A stretch of DNA of 6,261 nucleotides, from positions 1 through 6,261 of the forward strand of contig JAEWHY010000571.1 in assembly GCA_023387555.1 (NCBI GenBank), read 5' to 3'. This DNA is from Pseudomonadota bacterium. Its GTDB lineage: Bacteria > Pseudomonadota > Alphaproteobacteria > Rhizobiales > Xanthobacteraceae. The translations under genes and the position numbers were made by a program. The notes below the pieces were generated by a model, which was given only the letters and a program-made list of their open reading frames with translations, was not told the origin of the DNA and did not search any database. Shown in pieces: positions 4,915 through 6,261 of this stretch (position 1 is the stretch's first letter; each line of letters begins with the position of its first letter).

Positions 4915-6261
4915 GTGATCTCCAAATTCTTCATCGAACGCCCGGTCCTTGCCAATGTGATCGCGATCCTGATGGTCGTGGTCGGTCTGGTCGCGCTCAT
5001 CAATCTGCCGGTCTCCCAATATCCGAACGTCACGCCGCCCACCGTGCAGGTGCAGACCCGCTATCCCGGCGCCAGTGCGCGGGTCGTGATCGATACCGTG
5101 GCCCTGCCGATCGAGCAGCAGGTCAACGGCGTCGAAGACATGATCTACATGCAGTCCACCAGCGCGGCGGACGGCACCTATACGCTGACCGTCACCTTCA
5201 AGATCGGCACCGATCTCGATTTCGCGCAGGTGCTGGTGCAGAACCGCGTCTCCAGCGCGCTCTCGCAATTGCCGCAGGCGGTGCAGGCGCAGGGCGTCAC
5301 GGTTCAGAAGAAATCCACTTCGATCCTGATGTTCGTGACGCTGACGTCACCGGATCGCAGCCGGGACAGCCTGTTTCTGGCCAACTACGGCACCATCAAC
5401 CTGCGCGATGAACTGTCGCGCGTGCCCGGCGTCGGCAATGTCAACGTCTTCGGCGCCGGCCAGTATTCGATGCGGGTCTGGATGGACCCGAACAAGCTCT
5501 ATGGCTTCGGACTGACGCCGCAGGACGTGATCCAGGCGCTGCAGTCGCAGAGCCAGCAGGTCACGGCCGGCCAGATCGGCATCCCGCCAGTGCCTTCGGG
5601 GCAGAACTTCCAGTACACCATCGACATTTCCGGACGGCTCAGCGAGGTCGAGCAATACGAGAATGTGGTGGTGAAGACCGGCACCGGAGCCGGCGGGCAA
5701 CTGGTGCGGATCAAGGATATCGGCCGGGTCGAACTCGGCGCGCAGACCTACAGCCAGATCTTCACCCAGGACGGACAGCCGGCGGCGGCGCTCGGCATCT
5801 TCCAGACTCCCGGCGCGAATGCGCTGCAGGTGCGCCAGCTTGTCGCTGAGAAGATGGAGAGCCTCGCCAAGGCGTTTCCGCCCGGCGTGCAATACCAGAT
5901 CCCGTTTGACACCACGAAATTCGTGAATGCCTCGATCAACGAGGTCTATCACACGCTGATCGAGGCGGCGTTCCTGGTGCTGATCGTGATCCTGATCTTC
6001 CTGCAGGACTGGCGCGCCATGCTGGTGCCGGCGACCACGGTGCCGGTCACCATTATCGGCGCCTTTGCCGCGATGTGGGCGCTGGGCTTCACCGTCAACC
6101 TCTCGACCCTGTTCGCGATCGTGCTCGCGATCGGCATCGTGGTCGACGACGCCATCGTCGTGGTGGAAGGAGCCTCCCACAACATCGAACACGGCATGAA
6201 CGGCCACGACGCCGCGATCAAGGCGATGGACCAGCTGTTCGGCCCGATCATCGGCATCACG
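4915..6261 (+). CDS. RND multidrug efflux pump, HAE1/AcrB family (3' truncated)
   Basis: Proton-driven inner-membrane pump that exports hydrophobic or amphiphilic compounds with the adaptor encoded upstream. 449 residues are visible of a family length near 1,040-1,070; the frame is open to the window edge. The N-terminus MISKFFIERPVLANVIAI matches the AcrB-type start and leads into TM1 (about 10-29). Porter-domain sequence follows, with TRYPGASARVVIDTVALPIE near 48-67, VQNRVSSALSQLPQAVQ near 108-124 and VPGVGNVNVFGAGQYSMRVW near 173-192. TM2 lies near 345-362 (TLIEAAFLVLIVILIFLQDW). In TM4, VVDDAIVVVE places Asp411 and Asp412 where AcrB has the proton-relay pair Asp407/Asp408, so the visible part looks functional. 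GTG 4915 is the only start: the frame is closed by TGA at 4822-4824 and contains no ATG, GTG or TTG in between. The substrate cannot be inferred. Confidence 0.96.
   Translation, partial: MISKFFIERPVLANVIAILMVVVGLVALINLPVSQYPNVTPPTVQVQTRYPGASARVVIDTVALPIEQQVNGVEDMIYMQSTSAADGTYTLTVTFKIGTDLDFAQVLVQNRVSSALSQLPQAVQAQGVTVQKKSTSILMFVTLTSPDRSRDSLFLANYGTINLRDELSRVPGVGNVNVFGAGQYSMRVWMDPNKLYGFGLTPQDVIQALQSQSQQVTAGQIGIPPVPSGQNFQYTIDISGRLSEVEQYENVVVKTGTGAGGQLVRIKDIGRVELGAQTYSQIFTQDGQPAAALGIFQTPGANALQVRQLVAEKMESLAKAFPPGVQYQIPFDTTKFVNASINEVYHTLIEAAFLVLIVILIFLQDWRAMLVPATTVPVTIIGAFAAMWALGFTVNLSTLFAIVLAIGIVVDDAIVVVEGASHNIEHGMNGHDAAIKAMDQLFGPIIGIT

Noticed and set aside
2869..5268. Very long open frame on the minus strand (799 codons)
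   Set aside because: It lies opposite pal, the adaptor and the pump start, all with clear family motifs. Its translation is rich in Arg, Asp, His and Leu and matches no family I recognise. It arises from strong G/C third-position bias and also runs across the terminator and both palindromes.
5347..6207. Minus-strand open frame opposite the RND pump (286 codons)
   Set aside because: The + strand encodes an unmistakable AcrB-family protein with the TM4 Asp pair. The minus-strand product is Asp/His/Arg-rich shadow sequence.

Overview
The window is a GC-rich, codon-dense piece of a Gram-negative chromosome with every gene on the + strand. The protein sequences point to an alphaproteobacterium, probably Hyphomicrobiales and perhaps the Bradyrhizobium/Rhodopseudomonas group (Nitrobacteraceae). 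The clues are a Pal C-terminus with the pattern CDDISCWSQNRR, a short TolA with a Lys/Pro/Glu-rich linker, the order tolR-tolA-tolB-pal, and strong G/C third-position bias. The family-level placement is from memory, not from a search.

Positions 1-3435 hold the distal part of a tol-pal cluster. It contains the 3' part of tolR (start outside the window), tolA, tolB and pal. tolR, tolA and tolB are tightly packed, with gaps of 10 and 6 nt, and are almost certainly one transcript. pal follows a 239-nt gap that contains small inverted and direct repeats and a weak CtrA-like motif, so it may have its own promoter. A strong intrinsic terminator at 3458-3495 closes the tol-pal unit. TolQ-TolR-TolA uses the proton motive force across the inner membrane to act on periplasmic TolB and on the outer-membrane, peptidoglycan-binding lipoprotein Pal. 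The system pulls the outer membrane inward during division and maintains envelope integrity.

Positions 3589-6261 hold a tripartite RND efflux pair: a lipoprotein-type periplasmic adaptor (AcrA/MexA family), then the first 449 residues of an HAE1-type RND pump (AcrB family), which runs off the right edge. No regulator and no outer-membrane channel gene is visible. The cpoB (ybgF) gene that often follows pal is not in the window.

The most notable non-coding structure is in the 177 nt between adaptor and pump. Two imperfect palindromes (4748-4822 and 4840-4910) share ends, architecture and core, yet differ by paired, compensatory substitutions. They look like two diverged members of one palindromic repeat family. 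The second ends 4 nt before the only possible start codon of the pump gene (GTG, 4915) and covers its best Shine-Dalgarno candidate. No wholly new gene system is evident; the coding content belongs to known families.
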